DNA of 41,058 nucleotides. Source: a virus. Shown here one piece after another: positions 39,984 through 41,058 of the stretch (position 1 is its first letter; every line of letters begins with the position of its first letter). Both the position numbers and the translations under genes were made by a program. The stretch spans positions 1-41,058 of the IMG/VR virus record IMGVR_UViG_3300010400_000017; one strand, given 5' to 3'. The notes under the pieces were generated by a model. The model saw nothing but the letters and a program-made list of their open reading frames with translations, did no database searches and was not told where the DNA came from.

Positions 39984-40007
39984 ACCAAACCAAGGACAAA
40001 GAAAATG
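39983..40007 (+). promoter_or_regulatory. conserved ACCAAACCAA translation leader, copy 3
   Basis: AACCAAACCAAGGACAAAGAAAATG. The AAGGA site is again 8 bases before ATG. It drives the 22-aa ORF. Confidence 0.6.
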
Positions 40008-40073
40008 AGTGCAGTATGGCTAAAAAATGACCGGTCAAAAATAGATACAATAGCTAAAATATTTAGGAACTAA
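40005..40073 (+). CDS. 22-aa leader peptide or miniprotein
   Basis: A 22-codon ORF immediately followed by the 75-aa gene (stop and ATG adjacent). It uses the shared leader and strong ribosome site. It may serve to couple translation into the next gene, which has no ribosome site of its own. Confidence 0.4.
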   Translation: MSAVWLKNDRSKIDTIAKIFRN

Positions 40074-40301
40074 ATGAGCAGCAATTTAAAAATAAGACCA
40101 ATCGAAAAAGGGGGAACCATTCTTTCTTTTGAACTAAAAAGCGCATTGAGAAAAAGATATAATGGATCTATATGCATGGGCGTTAGGGAAACTGACATAT
40201 CATATTTTCAGGGTCTTTTAGATGCAGGAATCGAAGATGCTCAAATAGTGATAGATTTTATAGAAAAGTATAAAGAATGTGAAATTATAGAAGTGTATTA
40301 A
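40074..40301 (+). CDS. hypothetical protein (75 aa)
   Basis: A compact alpha/beta protein. Translation probably depends on the adjacent 22-codon ORF. The family is not recognised. Confidence 0.6.
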   Translation: MSSNLKIRPIEKGGTILSFELKSALRKRYNGSICMGVRETDISYFQGLLDAGIEDAQIVIDFIEKYKECEIIEVY

Positions 40302-40311
40302 AGAATTTGAC

Positions 40312-40342
40312 GTAAAAAATCCCCCTTGCTGCTGTGAGGGGG
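40312..40342 (-). terminator. terminator for leftward transcripts entering from the circle junction
   Basis: CCCCCT and AGGGGG arms around a 10-base loop (40321-40342) are followed on the minus strand by ATTTTTTAC. It would stop the leftward early transcript that comes through the junction and the 83-aa gene. In the plus strand it lies in the leader of the RHH gene. Confidence 0.65.
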
Positions 40343-40359
40343 CATTATGAAGGAAAAAA

Positions 40360-40545
40360 ATGAAATCTAAAAAAAGAATTATTTTCGGAAAAGACAATCT
40401 TCAAAACTTAAAGCAGATGACGATTAGAATTGATCACGATCTACATTTGAAAATGAAAGCTCATCTAGCCCTAAAAGACATGAGCATAGGGCAGTGGCTT
40501 AATGAGGCAGTTAAAAAAGAGCTAAAAGAAGAAACCTGGGATTAG
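40360..40545 (+). CDS. ribbon-helix-helix DNA-binding protein (61 aa)
   Basis: Residues ~20-55 (MTIRIDHDLHLKMKAHLALK, then DMSIGQWLNEAVKKEL) form a CopG/Arc-like beta-helix-helix that binds DNA as a dimer. GAAGG precedes the ATG. A 10-bp inverted repeat lies just downstream and may be its own operator. A toxin partner is not evident. Confidence 0.75.
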   Translation: MKSKKRIIFGKDNLQNLKQMTIRIDHDLHLKMKAHLALKDMSIGQWLNEAVKKELKEETWD

Positions 40546-40558
40546 AAATATTTCAGTG

Positions 40559-40592
40559 TTATGCACACAAAACCTTGATTTCGTGTGCATAA
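40559..40592. promoter_or_regulatory. 10-bp inverted repeat behind the RHH gene
   Basis: TTATGCACAC (40559-40568) and GTGTGCATAA (40583-40592), perfect arms 14 bases apart, with a partial third half-site AATGCATAA at 40602-40610. No T-run follows, so a protein-binding site is likelier than a terminator. Confidence 0.5.
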
Positions 40593-40731
40593 TGCCCTTC
40601 TAATGCATAAGAAATCTATTGATTCTCACATTTTGTCGCATATTTTTTAGAATCTACGAGAAAAACAAAATTCTTTCTATAAATTTATCTTTGGGATATG
40701 TTCGAAATTGTCCATACATTTATCCTATAGT

Positions 40732-40983
40732 TTAGTGGCGGCTCTCAGAAATGAGGGCCGTTTTTTCCCTTTTCAATCTTTCTTTTCTGAGACTTTTGAA
40801 TTTTTCTAGCATTCTATTGAAAGTTTTTTCCGCAAAATCTTCAGAATATCCATGCATTTCTAAACTGCCGGAAAAGGAAAGACTTAAATATGCTAAAATG
40901 TGAGTAATCTTAAGGTTCCTATTTTGAAAGACTGGATCAATTTCTTGATGAATTTCTCTGTAAAACTCGTCATCATGTATCAT
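40732..40983 (-). CDS. hypothetical protein at the circle junction (83 aa)
   Basis: The minus-strand ORF begins inside the terminal repeat. ATG 40983 has GGAG 4 bases upstream; a TTG at 41013 would add ten residues, and the frame is open back to the TAA at 41056 that ends the Lys-rich gene in circular form. The helical, charged product is not recognised. It would be the last gene of the leftward early operon. Confidence 0.55.
   Translation of the reverse strand: MIHDDEFYREIHQEIDPVFQNRNLKITHILAYLSLSFSGSLEMHGYSEDFAEKTFNRMLEKFKSLRKERLKREKTALISESRH
40739..40766 (+). terminator. plus-strand terminator behind the RHH gene region
   Basis: CGGCTCTCA and TGAGGGCCG (one G-U pair) around a 4-base loop, then six T. 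It would end rightward transcripts before they enter the leftward early operon. It lies within the last codons of the 83-aa minus-strand gene. Confidence 0.7.
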
Positions 40984-41058
40984 AAAACTCCAAAGTGCGA
41001 CTCTGGGCAGCAAAAATAAAGGAGTATGTTTGCAGGGATAGCCAGAGCCGCGAAATTA
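40936..41058. repeat. terminal direct repeat, right copy
   Basis: Identical to bases 1-123. Removing one copy gives a circle of 40,935 bp in which the leftward early operon runs uninterrupted through the junction. Confidence 0.95.

Noticed and set aside
1-41058. tRNA or rRNA genes
   Set aside because: No cloverleaf with a plausible T-loop and CCA-proximal stem was seen by eye in the gaps; the gaps are mostly short and filled by small ORFs or hairpins. A covariance search would be decisive.

Overview
The window is the complete genome of a tailed bacteriophage, most likely podovirus-like. The first 123 bases recur exactly as the last 123 bases, so the molecule closes into a circle of about 40,935 bp, or has a short terminal repeat. 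The DNA is AT-rich, genes are tightly packed with many ATGA/TAATG overlaps, Shine-Dalgarno sites are bacterial, and all three stop codons are used normally. The host cannot be named from sequence alone; a low-GC Gram-negative aquatic bacterium is a guess. No integrase, polymerase, helicase, tRNA gene or CRISPR array was seen.

Early region, left (minus strand, 4854 to 121, then across the circle junction to 40732): a Cro/CI-like regulator, a winged-helix replication-type protein, several very small membrane or Cys-rich proteins, a RusA-type Holliday-junction resolvase with a long extra C-terminus, and small exported or Lys-rich proteins. Early region, right (plus strand, 5025 to 10157): divergent from the regulator behind a compact double promoter with repeated operators. 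It encodes a Red-beta/RecT annealing protein, a YqaJ-type exonuclease, three tandem DUF551 proteins and small unknowns. Together these suggest recombination-assisted replication that otherwise relies on host enzymes.

Late region (minus strand, 39.6 kb down to 10.1 kb, read right to left): small genes, a ParB-like/DNA methyltransferase fusion, small terminase, large terminase (broken by an apparent one-base frameshift), an HNH endonuclease, portal, several small virion-type proteins, scaffold, N4-gp56-type major capsid protein, a second abundant-type structural protein, connectors, three tandem paralogous structural proteins, a 922-aa tail protein, three probable internal/ejection proteins, and then a fibre cluster. 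The fibre cluster holds a 782-aa beta-solenoid fibre, a 384-aa fibre, and a 639-aa tail-collar protein whose collar domain is interrupted by about 13 Asp-box repeats. It is followed by a co-translated GT-A glycosyltransferase and small Lys-rich genes. A near-consensus promoter sits in front of scaffold and capsid, and a terminator follows the second structural gene.

Two plus-strand islands interrupt the late region: a regulator plus two one-helix membrane proteins (17.9-18.5 kb), and a single 58-aa gene (32.2 kb). A third plus-strand group (39.7-40.5 kb) carries small genes, two of them behind a leader also found in front of the rightward early operon, and ends with a ribbon-helix-helix protein. 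No endolysin was recognised.
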